The notes under the pieces: model-generated | Databases searched by the model: none | The model's input: the letters and a program-made list of their open reading frames with translations, nothing else | What the model was told of the DNA's origin: nothing | Shown here: positions 1 to 8,343 of the stretch, in pieces | How the letters are laid out: the number at the start of each line of letters is the position of its first letter | How positions within the stretch are numbered: position 1 is the stretch's first letter | Origin: Glomus cerebriforme | Lineage: Eukaryota; Glomeromycota; Glomeromycetes; Glomerales; Glomeraceae | Direction: 5' to 3' | NCBI GenBank assembly: GCA_003550305.1 | Contig: QKYT01000305.1 | Location: 1 to 10,133 of the forward strand | Length of the DNA: 10,133 bases | Translations under genes and position numbers: made by a program

Positions 1-242
1 AGGAGAGGTAAGCGGAAAGAGTTTTTTCCGTTCTTGATCATGAACTAATAATATATAAAGATTAAATGAACCGTTTTTTACGAAAAAGGCAATTTTTTTG
101 GTATCCACGGCAACCCTGCATGTGGGTGATTATCAAATGCGGAATAGAGAAATTTGACGAAAATCTGGTCAAAAACAAAAGGATCAACCATGATTTTTGC
201 CTACTATAGAAAAAAATCGCCATAAAATCTGATTATGGTGTT
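1..242. other. 5' flank of the LINE, non-coding
   Basis: I see no coding signal on either strand here. The stretch is rich in short self-complementary pieces: CGGAAA/TTTCCG arms at 13-18 and 25-30, ACCC/GGGT arms around TGCATGT at 113-127, and CCATAA/TTATGG arms at 220-225 and 233-238. A longer imperfect inverted pair, GGCAATTTTTTT (88-99) against AAAAAAATCGCC (210-221), matches at 11 of 12 positions. This texture suggests an older non-autonomous transposon into whose end the LINE inserted, but the family is not identified from the sequence alone. Confidence 0.5.
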
Positions 243-255
243 AACAAAATGCTAA
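219..255 (+). repeat. Hairpin plus CTAA, possible Helitron 3' end
   Basis: A hairpin with arms CGCCATAA (218-225) and TTATGGTG (233-240), perfect over the inner six pairs with a wobble pair next, is followed 11 nt later by CTAA (252-255) and then T. Helitrons are known to end in a short hairpin about 10-12 nt before a terminal CTRR, with insertion next to a host T. The motif is short and the region is AT-rich, so chance occurrence is quite possible. No matching 5' TC terminus was located. Confidence 0.22.
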
Positions 256-260
256 TATAG
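243..260 (+). repeat. Target-site duplication, left copy
   Basis: AACAAAATGCTAATATAG here is identical to 8364-8381 directly after the poly(A) of the LINE. The next base differs on each side (G at 261, C at 8382), which fixes the 5' end of the element at 261. Sixteen bases (245-260) are unambiguous. The first two A's could equally belong to the poly(A) tail in the right copy. Confidence 0.95.
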
Positions 261-384
261 GATAATAGAAGGATTTTCTCTGGCTAATACTCCCGTCACA
301 AAAAATAAACAAAAAACTTTATATTGTTAGCAGAGATAGTTTTTAGTCTTTACCAATACCTTTGAGGTTTCAAGAGTGGTTACG
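261..384 (+). promoter_or_regulatory. LINE 5' leader (5' UTR, putative internal promoter)
   Basis: This stretch runs from the target-site duplication to the first ATG of the element (385). It contains no ATG at all, which is what ribosome scanning to ORF1 would need. LINEs of this kind are known to be transcribed from an internal promoter at their own 5' end, so promoter activity must lie here and possibly in early ORF1. I recognise no specific core element. It includes an A-rich run around 298-317. Confidence 0.6.
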
Positions 385-2693
385 ATGGCTACAAAGAGGT
401 CCAAAAGGGAACAGGCGACCTCCCACACCTCGTTAACTGGGTTTGGAAGCGAAAATGAAGAAAATACAATAGAGAAAACACCAGCGACAAAAAGAACCTT
501 GAGAAGTCATAGCTCATCCAAGGGTGCAGTCCACAGAGGACATGGACAGATGAATACCACCGCTAAGATGAGAAAAACTGAAAGCAACATTGGAAACACT
601 ATGGACACCGACTTTAACTTTAGACCAGTTATTCCAGAAATGTTGAATTTGCTTCAACTAATAATAGTTTAGGAACATCTTCCTTGCAGAAAGACAGCGA
701 GACCCCGTTAAATGCAGATCCTCACATGACAGCAAAATCTATACCAATAGAATCCCCATCACAAAGATCTTCATCAACAAATGTCACACCTACTGTGGTA
801 TCACAATCAGAAATTACACCCGGATTGACCGATCACAATCAGATCCCGATCCCGATTAACAATAGCACGGATCCTTACAAATTAGAACAAACGGATGACG
901 ATCCTTGTAACCTTTCACAAAAAAGATGGTACATCGCTACGCCAGTAGCTGAATCAGGTCTTAGCGATTTAACCAATAAAGAAATAGTTAACACGGTCAA
1001 TGAATTTTTCATCCAACACCATGGTACGCAATTTATTAAAGCAATAGTCACTAGACCTGGGGAAGAACTAGACGAAATACCTAAAATAGTAGTTTACCTC
1101 ACGAAAAAAGATCTGGCAGAAGAGATCTGCAATACAAAATTAAACGAGTTCAATAATTCTCAATTTGTTTTAAGGCCGTACCCAAAAGGAAAAAAACCTG
1201 GAGCCAATAGAACTCGATCACGTGAGGAGGAGTTTCAACAAACACGTGACCCAGAACGTCAACTATTAATTAAAAATATTCCCTTAAATACCACCCCTTA
1301 TGAAATCAAAATGGCATTTCACGAGAACGACAAAACATTAGTCGAGGATGTATTTATGTTAACCCCAGATCACAAAGGATTTTTACGGGCCAGGGTTTAA
1401 TTTAAAGACAAGTCAAGTGTAGACTTATGGCAAGATACATGGTTTACAACAATTAAAGGAAACGCGGTCATGGTCTACCCAGCTACCTTTACTAAAGAAC
1501 AAGTAAGCGATAGATACAATTATGCGGCAACAATTACCAGTTTTAATAGATCAATCAAAGCAGTTGACTTTCTTGACATGATGACAGATATTCAAGCTAA
1601 AGCTATATATATTCCACGAAGAGCAGATAAAACGTATAATCAATTACCATATGCGACGTTATATTTTGCATCACAAGAACTTAAAGATGCGGCAGAGGAG
1701 CGTACGATTAGCTTTAACAGTAAAGATTTAATTTGGCACACATGGTCCACGGGCGTAAAATTATGTAACAAATGTGGTGCATCGACGCATTTAGAAAGAA
1801 ATTGTTCAGTACATCGTAGCAGAGCTCAACGCGTGAATATTCGAAGAGCGCAAAACCTACTTAGTCCGGACAAGAGATGGTCAGCGATATATCATCAAAA
1901 GAAAGTTCCTGGTTATGAAAATACAATTTATAGTAGAAAATCATACGCGGAAATGGCAAAATCACGTGACAATTTTGAAGATAACAACGATGAATTAGAT
2001 CACGAACTAAACGATGACGAAATTGACGACATTTATAATGGTCAGCCAGTCAACCCTAGGAAAAAAATGAAACAAAATAACGGTGAACCGTTACCCCAAC
2101 AGAAAGTAACTAACCCTTATAATGATCAATCAAAAGACATGAATACTATAATGGGTACCTTAACTCTGATGAATTCGAAACTAGACAACATTAATAATGA
2201 GATTGTACAGATGAAAAAACAGATAGAAGATATTAGAAAGAGAAATAAAGATGACATCGAAGAAATTAGAAAAGCCTTGAAAGTAATTGACCCTAATTAC
2301 GACTATAGTGATCCTAATGACTGGTCCAGAACTGGATCATGGGATATGGAAGTAGAAGAAGAATACGATGCTGAGAAAGCTTCACAACCAAGAGATACAA
2401 GTAACTCAATTCAATCAAAGATTCGTAACAATAGCATCGAAAAAGAAAAACAGAAACAACAGGCGGAAGATCAAGTAAAGAAGGCTACAATGAAAAACAT
2501 CAATGACATGGACAGATATAAATTAATAGAACAAATTAAATTAGCCACTCAAGTCATCAACAACAAAGACGAAGAAATAGAAAAGATAAGATCACACGCA
2601 ACCTTGATTTCACAAAAGTTCGTTGAAATAGAAGAAAGAAATAATAAATTAGAACAGAGTTTCAATGAACTAATTTCTAAAAACCAACATTAA
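385..2693 (+). pseudogene. LINE ORF1 protein (RRM / zinc-knuckle / coiled-coil), disrupted
   Basis: ORF1 proteins bind the element's own RNA and help assemble the retrotransposition particle. I start it at ATG 385 because this is the first ATG of the element and has G at +4; an in-frame GTG at 376 is less likely. The first part (385 to about 640) is a basic Ser/Thr-rich tail. Between 624 and 672 the frame changes by -1, since the downstream frame is open from 624 and the upstream frame ends at 672. The second frame has an RRM-like stretch (924-1187), then an RRM with LLIKNIPL (1260-1283) and KGFLRARV (1374-1397), interrupted by TAA at 1398-1400. The same frame continues without a break through a further RRM-like fold, a CCHC knuckle (1764-1805), an acidic linker and coiled coils to the stop at 2691. 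With one base restored the protein would be about 769 residues. Domain calls are by eye; the breaks are directly visible. Confidence 0.85.
1470..2693 (+). CDS. ORF1 C-terminal open part: RRM-like, CCHC knuckle, coiled coil
   Basis: This 407-codon stretch is the longest uninterrupted part of ORF1 and begins at the first ATG after the internal stop. The frame is in fact open from 1401, so the ATG is only a potential restart. Residues 18-92 look like an RRM-type fold (AATITSF as first strand, YATLYF as third). Residues 99-112 are a canonical retroviral-type zinc knuckle, C99-X2-C102-X4-H107-X4-C112, a nucleic-acid binder. An Asp/Glu-rich linker (about 166-190) and a basic RKKMK patch follow. Two heptad-like helical stretches, at nt 2170-2290 and 2440-2690, are probably coiled coils for multimerisation. 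Whether any protein is made from this piece alone is unknown. Confidence 0.5.
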   Translation: MVYPATFTKEQVSDRYNYAATITSFNRSIKAVDFLDMMTDIQAKAIYIPRRADKTYNQLPYATLYFASQELKDAAEERTISFNSKDLIWHTWSTGVKLCNKCGASTHLERNCSVHRSRAQRVNIRRAQNLLSPDKRWSAIYHQKKVPGYENTIYSRKSYAEMAKSRDNFEDNNDELDHELNDDEIDDIYNGQPVNPRKKMKQNNGEPLPQQKVTNPYNDQSKDMNTIMGTLTLMNSKLDNINNEIVQMKKQIEDIRKRNKDDIEEIRKALKVIDPNYDYSDPNDWSRTGSWDMEVEEEYDAEKASQPRDTSNSIQSKIRNNSIEKEKQKQQAEDQVKKATMKNINDMDRYKLIEQIKLATQVINNKDEEIEKIRSHATLISQKFVEIEERNNKLEQSFNELISKNQH

Positions 2694-2698
2694 TTATG
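2691..2698 (+). promoter_or_regulatory. ORF1 stop / ORF2 start junction (TAATTATG)
   Basis: The TAA of ORF1 and the ATG of ORF2 are separated by only two bases and lie in different frames. In several LINEs such close stop-start pairs allow ORF2 to be translated by termination-reinitiation after ORF1. The spacing here fits that mechanism (inference). If so, the premature breaks in ORF1 would also lower ORF2 output. Confidence 0.6.
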
Positions 2699-5600
2699 AC
2701 AGTACAACAAAAAGAACTAAAAGAGATGCGGAGAGAAAAAAGAAAAATTACAAAAAACAACAAAAGACTAAATAATCATACAAAAAAAGCAGATATTAAA
2801 ACACATAATAATAACCCAAATAAAAAAGAAGAAAATACAAAAGACATAAAAATAGCAACATATAATATTAGAGGAATAAATAATATTAATAAAAGACAAG
2901 GATTACAAAAATTAGTGGAAGACTTTAACATAGACATATTGGGGATTTCAGAAACTAAATCGAAAGACAAATGGGAAAAAATTAATGATGATAAAAATTA
3001 TATATGGTTTTTACATAATGAAAACAATTCTCTAGGTAATGGTATTGGTTTGATCGTAAAAAGAGAAGTAGCCAAACACATACTGAAAATAACAAGATTA
3101 GCTGGATCGATTATAGCAATAGATCTATTATATAAAGGAAGAAATAAAATTAGAATCATACAAATTTACTTTCCGACATTACAACAGTCAAATCTTAATA
3201 GAAGGAAAAAATTAGAAAAAGAATTAACAGAATTCCTATTAAAATCTTTTCAAGAACAGTATAAAGTAATTTTAATGGGAGATTTTAACGTAGATCCAGC
3301 AGAAATAAAAGAGAATAACAAATCAAGAAAACATTTAAGCAACAATTTTTTCCTTCCACAGTTTTTACAAAGCAAAAGCATGATCGATACTTTAGAAGCA
3401 ATTTTTCAATGGAACTCTCAAAACAACTCACAAGATAGTACGACAATGTTAAAAAATAATTCAAACAACACTTTAAGAAGACTGGATCAAATTTGGCTTT
3501 CATGGGACTTAGGAAATAATTTAATTCATGGATCGCAATTAGAATTAGATTATATATCAACAGATCATAAAATGGTAACTATCACACTAGACGGACACAA
3601 TATTTTCACAACAAATAAAAGTATTGCGAATATTAAAAGATATAGAAATCATAAAATACAGTGGCTTTTTCAACAAATGACAGATGAAAAATGGAAAAAT
3701 TTTAGTAATAGTACCGAATCTCTTTATGATCAAAATATAAAACAGAACTATTCACATACATCTATGAAAGACATTAATGATCAATGGAGCAAAATAAAGA
3801 AAGTTATTACTGAAAGCGCCAAAAAACACATTCCTTACGCAAAGATCAAACAAAAAGACAGTTCAAAAAGAAATAGACAAACTCAACTTGCTATAGACAT
3901 ACAGTATATAAACAAAGTAGTTACTTGTTTAAAAAACTTAGATCAAACCAAAGATAAAATACATCAAAATATGTCAAGAATTAATGACAGAATTTTAAGA
4001 ATTATTAAAAAATATGAAATATTGATGGAACCATTGAACAATTCAGCCTGGCAATGGGATATATTAAATAATACCAAGAATAGCGTTAAATATTTGTTAG
4101 AATTAAATAAAAAATTAAAAATTCAAAATGAATTAGAACAAAAAATAATAGACAAAGAAGAAATGGAAAAAGCAATACAACGAAGATATCATTTTTTTGA
4201 AACTAATAAAAAACTGATGATAAATTCAATAATTGAAAGGAAAAAACCCCAAATTACTATAGATAGAGTGGCTATTAGAGATCCATTGACTGGAAATATA
4301 AACAGACTCCTAGTAAAACCTGAAAAAATTAAAAAAGAGGTTAATCGACACTTCCAAACGATTGCGAAAATCCCGAAAAAGAACATCAACATACCAGAAC
4401 ATTGGCAAGGAATTTACGTCCCGAAAGAAAATATAGATAGTAATATATATAAAGATTTGACCAAAGATATAACAGAAGAAGAATGGGATGCAACGGTTCA
4501 AAAATTAAAAAATGGAAGTGCACAAGGTCCTTCAACAATAACATATGAAATGTTAAAAAAAATAGGTCCAAAAACAAAAAAATGTATTATCAAATTAGCT
4601 AATGATTGTCTAAAAATAGGGGATATTCCATCAGAATGGAAGCTAGCAAACGTATTTCCAATAGCGAAACCGAAACCATTTAATTATGAAATGGTTAATT
4701 CAAGACCAATAACACTGTTAGAAACGACAAGAAAAGTGATTATGAAAATAATCAATAATAGATTAACGTTGATCTTAAATAGTAATAAAATTCTTCAAGA
4801 AACACAGTTTGCAGGCTTACCTGGAAAATCCACATTTGAACCAATTAGAATCATTAATGAAGTGATAGAGGACGCAAGAGAAAATAAAAAAGAACTTTGG
4901 ATCCTCTTTCAAGATTTAGCAAAAGCTTACGATAGTGTAAATATAGAAATGTTGAATAAAGCTCTTCAAAGAATTAAGATTCCAGAAATAATTATTCGTT
5001 ATATTTCAAATCATTTTACTAACAGAAAAAATCAAGTTTTTACCGCTGTTGGCCTCACGGATCAATATAATGTTAAAGTTGGGATTGACCAAGGAGAAAT
5101 AATATCGCCAATTCTTTGGTGCATATATTACGATCCACTATTCGAAAAAATAAATAATTCAAATTTGGGTTATAAAATAGAAACATCTTTTACAAAGAAT
5201 ATAATTAAAGATGAAAAAATAAAATTATCACAAGAAATTTCGAATCTAGCGTATATGGACGATACAACTTGGATTACAGAAAATAAAACGAATCTAGAAC
5301 AAATAATCAATATCTCACAAGAATTTTACGAATTTAACAACATTACAATCAACAAATCCAAATCGGAATTAATGACTAATAATAAAGAAAAAGATATCGT
5401 AATACAATTCGAAAGCGATAAAATAAAGTTAAAAAACAATTGTAATGACAATTTAGTTAGATTCTTAGGAGTATGGATTAATTTATCTGGAAACAAACAA
5501 GCGGTTATAGATAATTTAATAAATTACATAAAAAATATAACGAATATTATGAAATATAAAATTATTTCGGATCTTCAAATGAAATATATCTGGAATGCAG

Positions 5601-8194
5601 TGTTAATTCCATTAATTGAATATAGAATGCAAATATGTTTACTCAATAAATCAAATATGACGAAAATGGGGTCAATATATAGAAAAATGTTTAAACATAA
5701 ATTAGGCTTAGCTTCTACAACTCCGAATAATGTAATCGAAAACTATTGGATGTATAATTGCAAAAAAATAGAAGATAATCAAATTCAATCAAAGATTACA
5801 AATTTTATAGTGGCAATTAATAATACTAATATTTTGGGCAATATTTATAACATTAGATTTAAGAAAATACAAATGGACTTTTGGCTAGAACAATCGATTT
5901 TAAAAGAATTTCCATATACAAAGTCAGCTCTTCACAAGAACAGCAAATATAAAGGGTCTTTTATAATTGGTATGATTAAACTAATAAATGAAAATAATTT
6001 TCAAATTGACATAACGAAAGAAATTCAAAATATAATAGAAGGTGGAAATCTACCAATAAGAAATATATTAAAGAAAGATAGTAATAATTACAAAATAAGA
6101 GAAATGTGGAGAAATAATAGAATTATGTATTTTGAACAATTAATATCTCAAGACAAGATAATGTTAATGAATTGGAACGAAATTAAAACAATATGGATAA
6201 CAGAATCAAGGAATAACAAAACATATAATTTTGGAATATTTGAACCAAAATGGTTTATAAAGTTATCGAAGAAAGTTCTAATGAATTACAATAAATCAAG
6301 AAGAATAAAAGAAAAATATTTAAATAATATTAAAATGCTACAAAGAGATTTTGTTGAGTTACATAATCCACCGGAAATTAAAGTATTAAAACAAAGAGAA
6401 TGGATAACTTACATAAATAATGAAGAAATTAATATTGGTAAATTAATAAAAAGAAATGAAGATAAAATTACCATTCAACATTGGATAAGAGAAATAGAAT
6501 CAGAAGAAAAATCTCCATCTCAAAATAGGTCTATCATAAAAGAATGTACAGGTTGTTCGCAAAATGATTTCTCATTACAAAACTATAATGCATATAACTG
6601 TATTAAAGAAATAAAAAGATTAGAATCATGGGAATTAACTAAAGTTAAAAAATTAACTAAGGAAAAGAAATATGAAATATCCCCGAGTTTTTATCAAATA
6701 AAAGATATTATACACAACAAATTAGACACACATAGAATCATTAATCCATCAAGTTCTCAACCAGAAATAACATTAATAGAACAATATGTTGAAGATGGTC
6801 CAACTAAAGATTTATTAAGTAGTTTAAAATACGCAATACATCACTCAAATAACAAATACTTGGAATTCTATACAGACGGATCAATGAAACAAATTAATAA
6901 TATTCAAACTATGGGTAGTGCATTTATTCAAACTTCAGATAATTTTGATAAAATAACTTTTACAGCAAGTTCAGAAAAATGGGCATCACCGTTAAAAGCA
7001 GAATTAATATCAATAGTATCAGTATTACTAATTTTAAATAAGAATAGTAAAGTAAAGATTTTTACAGACTGTCAAAGCATAATAACATATTTTTATTCAC
7101 ATAAAAAAGAAGATTATTGGTCGAATATTAGAAATAATTTCAAAAATAATAACAATTTATTATGGACAATACTTTTTGATATTATTATTACTAATAACAT
7201 TGAAATTGAATTAATTAAAGTTAAAGCTCATAGTAACGATTATTACAACAATATTGTAGATACATTAGCAAAAAGAGCTCTAGTAGATCCGAAAATAGAA
7301 TTTAAAACGAATTCAACAAAGCAAATCAAATATTGGATAAAATGGAATAATTACTCAATAGAAAAAAATCTAAGATCATTTTTAAAAATTATTTCTTATA
7401 ATAATTTACTTAGTGAATGGTTATCATTATATAGAAACAAATCATATTTACAGCAAGATATTAATTGGAAATGGACAATGCTTGCTCTTAATTATGGAAG
7501 ATCTAATCAGATTACAGATAATAAATTATCTAATACTTTTAAACGAAAAATTAAATTTATTTTTGAAGATTTTCCTACGATAGAAAAATTAAAACAATTT
7601 CAATACAATCTTTATAAAAACAAAAATTGTTTTAAATGTAATCAACAAAAAGAAACATTTCTTCATCTATGGCATTGTCAACAAACAATATCAATAATGG
7701 AACAAATAATTATTGAAGCAAAACAATATCTTCAAGAATTAATTATAGAAAATTTACCAGATAATCATAAAAACAAGTCAAATAATATTTCTATCAATAT
7801 TAATAATATTCTTAATTGGAACTCTTTGTTAATTAATCACAAAATTATAAATCTACTCAAAGGTTTAATTGATAACAATATAGTTTATATTTTAAAGAAA
7901 TATGTGATTAAAGATAAAATAATTGAAGAAATATTAGGATTATTTATAGAATTTTTACAATTTCATTCTTTTGAATGTATTTGGAAAGAACGTTGTGAAT
8001 TAGTTAAAGAAAAAGAAAAAAAAGATAATATTACTAAAAAAGATAAAAAATTATTTTCATATAATTCAAATTTAGATAATACTTATAAATATAAAATTTC
8101 TTTTGATTTATCTCATAATTTAGTCAATTATATATATAATAATGGGAATTTATTAGATTTTGAACGCGGAGATATTTCCACTTCAATTAGATAA
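2696..8194 (+). CDS. LINE ORF2 polyprotein: endonuclease, reverse transcriptase, RNase H
   Basis: ORF2 nicks the target DNA and copies the element RNA onto it (target-primed reverse transcription). An open 1832-residue frame starts two bases after the ORF1 stop. After a Lys/Asn-rich tail (1-50), the apurinic-type endonuclease spans about 51-300: N57, E86 (SETK), Y158, D196 and N198 in GDFNVD, D264, and D290-H291 (TDH, where SDH is usual). Reverse transcriptase spans about 590-930: motif A D740 in FQDLAKAYDSV, motif B DQGEIISP (798-805), motif C Y853-M-D-D856, and FLGVW (923-927). RNase H spans about 1388-1530 with D1394 (YTDGS), E1436, D1458, H1512 and D1522. A CCHC finger follows, C1645-X2-C1648-X8-H1657-X3-C1661, preceded by a FPT motif as in RT-associated zinc-binding domains. 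Some 450 residues between RT and RNase H and 170 at the end are unassigned. No frameshift or stop was found. It is longer than typical LINE ORF2 proteins (roughly 1100-1300 aa). Confidence 0.95.
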   Translation: MTVQQKELKEMRREKRKITKNNKRLNNHTKKADIKTHNNNPNKKEENTKDIKIATYNIRGINNINKRQGLQKLVEDFNIDILGISETKSKDKWEKINDDKNYIWFLHNENNSLGNGIGLIVKREVAKHILKITRLAGSIIAIDLLYKGRNKIRIIQIYFPTLQQSNLNRRKKLEKELTEFLLKSFQEQYKVILMGDFNVDPAEIKENNKSRKHLSNNFFLPQFLQSKSMIDTLEAIFQWNSQNNSQDSTTMLKNNSNNTLRRLDQIWLSWDLGNNLIHGSQLELDYISTDHKMVTITLDGHNIFTTNKSIANIKRYRNHKIQWLFQQMTDEKWKNFSNSTESLYDQNIKQNYSHTSMKDINDQWSKIKKVITESAKKHIPYAKIKQKDSSKRNRQTQLAIDIQYINKVVTCLKNLDQTKDKIHQNMSRINDRILRIIKKYEILMEPLNNSAWQWDILNNTKNSVKYLLELNKKLKIQNELEQKIIDKEEMEKAIQRRYHFFETNKKLMINSIIERKKPQITIDRVAIRDPLTGNINRLLVKPEKIKKEVNRHFQTIAKIPKKNINIPEHWQGIYVPKENIDSNIYKDLTKDITEEEWDATVQKLKNGSAQGPSTITYEMLKKIGPKTKKCIIKLANDCLKIGDIPSEWKLANVFPIAKPKPFNYEMVNSRPITLLETTRKVIMKIINNRLTLILNSNKILQETQFAGLPGKSTFEPIRIINEVIEDARENKKELWILFQDLAKAYDSVNIEMLNKALQRIKIPEIIIRYISNHFTNRKNQVFTAVGLTDQYNVKVGIDQGEIISPILWCIYYDPLFEKINNSNLGYKIETSFTKNIIKDEKIKLSQEISNLAYMDDTTWITENKTNLEQIINISQEFYEFNNITINKSKSELMTNNKEKDIVIQFESDKIKLKNNCNDNLVRFLGVWINLSGNKQAVIDNLINYIKNITNIMKYKIISDLQMKYIWNAVLIPLIEYRMQICLLNKSNMTKMGSIYRKMFKHKLGLASTTPNNVIENYWMYNCKKIEDNQIQSKITNFIVAINNTNILGNIYNIRFKKIQMDFWLEQSILKEFPYTKSALHKNSKYKGSFIIGMIKLINENNFQIDITKEIQNIIEGGNLPIRNILKKDSNNYKIREMWRNNRIMYFEQLISQDKIMLMNWNEIKTIWITESRNNKTYNFGIFEPKWFIKLSKKVLMNYNKSRRIKEKYLNNIKMLQRDFVELHNPPEIKVLKQREWITYINNEEINIGKLIKRNEDKITIQHWIREIESEEKSPSQNRSIIKECTGCSQNDFSLQNYNAYNCIKEIKRLESWELTKVKKLTKEKKYEISPSFYQIKDIIHNKLDTHRIINPSSSQPEITLIEQYVEDGPTKDLLSSLKYAIHHSNNKYLEFYTDGSMKQINNIQTMGSAFIQTSDNFDKITFTASSEKWASPLKAELISIVSVLLILNKNSKVKIFTDCQSIITYFYSHKKEDYWSNIRNNFKNNNNLLWTILFDIIITNNIEIELIKVKAHSNDYYNNIVDTLAKRALVDPKIEFKTNSTKQIKYWIKWNNYSIEKNLRSFLKIISYNNLLSEWLSLYRNKSYLQQDINWKWTMLALNYGRSNQITDNKLSNTFKRKIKFIFEDFPTIEKLKQFQYNLYKNKNCFKCNQQKETFLHLWHCQQTISIMEQIIIEAKQYLQELIIENLPDNHKNKSNNISININNILNWNSLLINHKIINLLKGLIDNNIVYILKKYVIKDKIIEEILGLFIEFLQFHSFECIWKERCELVKEKEKKDNITKKDKKLFSYNSNLDNTYKYKISFDLSHNLVNYIYNNGNLLDFERGDISTSIR

Positions 8195-8343
8195 AAATTT
8201 AATTTTTATTCTTTTTGGTAGAGGGTTACTTGAGCATAACGACGGGTAGTTTTTATTTAGTATTAGTTAGTTATCTTTCAAATTTTTATTTGTATTACTA
8301 ACATCTTACAAATTAAATAAAAGCATTTCTCTCATTTGCCAAT
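8195..8343 (+). promoter_or_regulatory. LINE 3' UTR with AATAAA polyadenylation signal
   Basis: This is the untranslated tail between the ORF2 stop and the A-run. It holds an AATAAA at 8316-8321, about 22 nt before the A-tract, a normal distance for 3'-end cleavage. Its first half is noticeably richer in G and C than the end of ORF2 and includes GTTA/TAAC arms around CTTGAGCA (8224-8239). In LINEs the 3' UTR is where the reverse transcriptase recognises its template, so this patch is a candidate recognition element (inference). Confidence 0.7.

Noticed and set aside
376..384. GTG at 376 as the start of ORF1
   Set aside because: ATG 385 is the first ATG of the element, in frame, with G at +4. 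GTG starts are rare in eukaryotic nuclear genes.
645..651. GAATTTG as a programmed -1 frameshift site in ORF1
   Set aside because: It does not fit X XXY YYZ, since the first three bases are not identical, and no downstream pseudoknot was apparent. A one-base deletion is simpler.
2776..2970. Minus-strand open frame of 64 codons inside ORF2, and similar ones at 3285-3560, 4189-4392, 4310-4501 and 4386-4577
   Set aside because: They lie antisense to the intact ORF2. Their Phe/Leu/Ile-rich translations are what an A-rich sense strand gives on the reverse, and no domain or conserved motif is visible.
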